14,150 bases of DNA from JBDNFP01 sp041689775 (GTDB lineage Bacteria > Bacteroidota > Bacteroidia > Cytophagales > Spirosomataceae), in assembly GCA_041689775.1 (NCBI GenBank), contig JBDNFP010000309.1, positions 1 to 14,150 of the forward strand. The letters are read 5' to 3'. Within the stretch, counting starts at the first letter, position 1; each line of letters opens with the position of its first letter. The notes beneath the pieces were generated by a model. The model did no database searches. It was not told the origin of the DNA and saw nothing but the letters and a program-made list of their open reading frames with translations. The position numbers were made by a program, and so were the translations under genes. Of this stretch, positions 13,883 to 14,150 are shown piece by piece.

Positions 13883-14150
13883 ATTTATAATAGGCCTTCC
13901 AATATTTTTAGTAACTTTTTTACAAAAAAATGTACCATGTTTACTTTTTTTGTATATTAGTCACCGAATTAGACTAAACGCATTTGAACTACTTTACTTT
14001 CGGTAAAATATAGTAAGTCAAGGTATTATCGCGCTGGTGAATTCCAACACATTTTCTAATTTTTATATTGTATGATGCCTGCCTTGCTATATTCCTGCTA
14101 GATATAGTAAGGCCAATGAGTACTATTAACTAAATCCTATACACTGACTA
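13883..14150. other. AT-rich stretch without a gene, containing a hairpin and a short direct repeat
   Basis: No credible reading frame is present on either strand. GCCTTGCTATAT (14081-14092) and ATATAGTAAGGC (14102-14113) form a 12-base stem with one G-T pair and a nine-base loop, without a following T run. ATATAGTAAG occurs twice (14008-14017 and 14102-14111). The stretch is probably the upstream region of a gene beyond the window. Confidence 0.4.

Noticed and set aside
1..14150. CRISPR array, insertion sequence, toxin-antitoxin or defence system
   Set aside because: I looked for regularly spaced repeats, transposase motifs and paired small genes on both strands and saw none.

Overview
The window reads as a chromosomal segment of a Bacteroidota (Bacteroidetes) bacterium, most likely of the Cytophagales/Spirosomataceae kind. 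The reasons are the absence of Shine-Dalgarno sequences, several TAnnTTTG-type -7 promoter boxes, an OmpA protein with a calcium-type DxDxDG linker, a queuine tRNA transglycosylase without the CxCxxC zinc site, and a short Wza-like lipoprotein with a C-terminal membrane helix. The genus assignment is inference.

The left two thirds (about 180-8356, all on the minus strand) is the end of a surface polysaccharide operon. In transcription order it holds UDP-galactopyranose mutase (glf), a Wza/BexD-type export lipoprotein, a CpsB/YwqE-type PHP phosphotyrosine phosphatase, a Wzc-type tyrosine autokinase/copolymerase, a NeuB-family nonulosonate synthase without the C-terminal SAF domain, and a fused CMP-nonulosonate cytidylyltransferase/KdsC-like HAD phosphatase. 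It ends with a wrecked MurJ/MviN-like flippase gene that has a frameshift, two in-frame stops and eroded ends. Four of the six intact genes overlap a neighbour, so they are surely co-transcribed. Together they supply galactofuranose and an activated nine-carbon sugar, and control chain length and export. The synthase plus cytidylyltransferase-phosphatase pair suggests synthesis through a 9-phosphate intermediate (Neu5Ac-9-P or KDN-9-P). A short plus-strand reading frame enters the window at base 1 and converges on this operon.

The middle holds an OmpA-family porin-like protein (8580-10034, minus) with its own promoter and a perfectly palindromic terminator, followed by tgt (10236-11369, minus). 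Divergent promoters between 11370 and 11480 serve tgt and, on the plus strand, a membrane-bound family 2 glycosyltransferase followed by rsmG (16S rRNA m7G527 methyltransferase). A small PH-like hypothetical protein follows, apparently with its own promoter inside the end of rsmG. The right end holds tRNA-Asn(GTT) with a strong promoter, an unusual structured leader and a terminator, then about 270 AT-rich bases without a gene.

I do not see a CRISPR array, insertion sequence, toxin-antitoxin pair or defence system, nor a clearly undescribed system. The points most worth a second look are the decayed flippase, the SAF-less NeuB beside the NeuA-HAD fusion, a (CTC)6 microsatellite just before neuB, the metal-site loss in Tgt, and the folded leader before tRNA-Asn.
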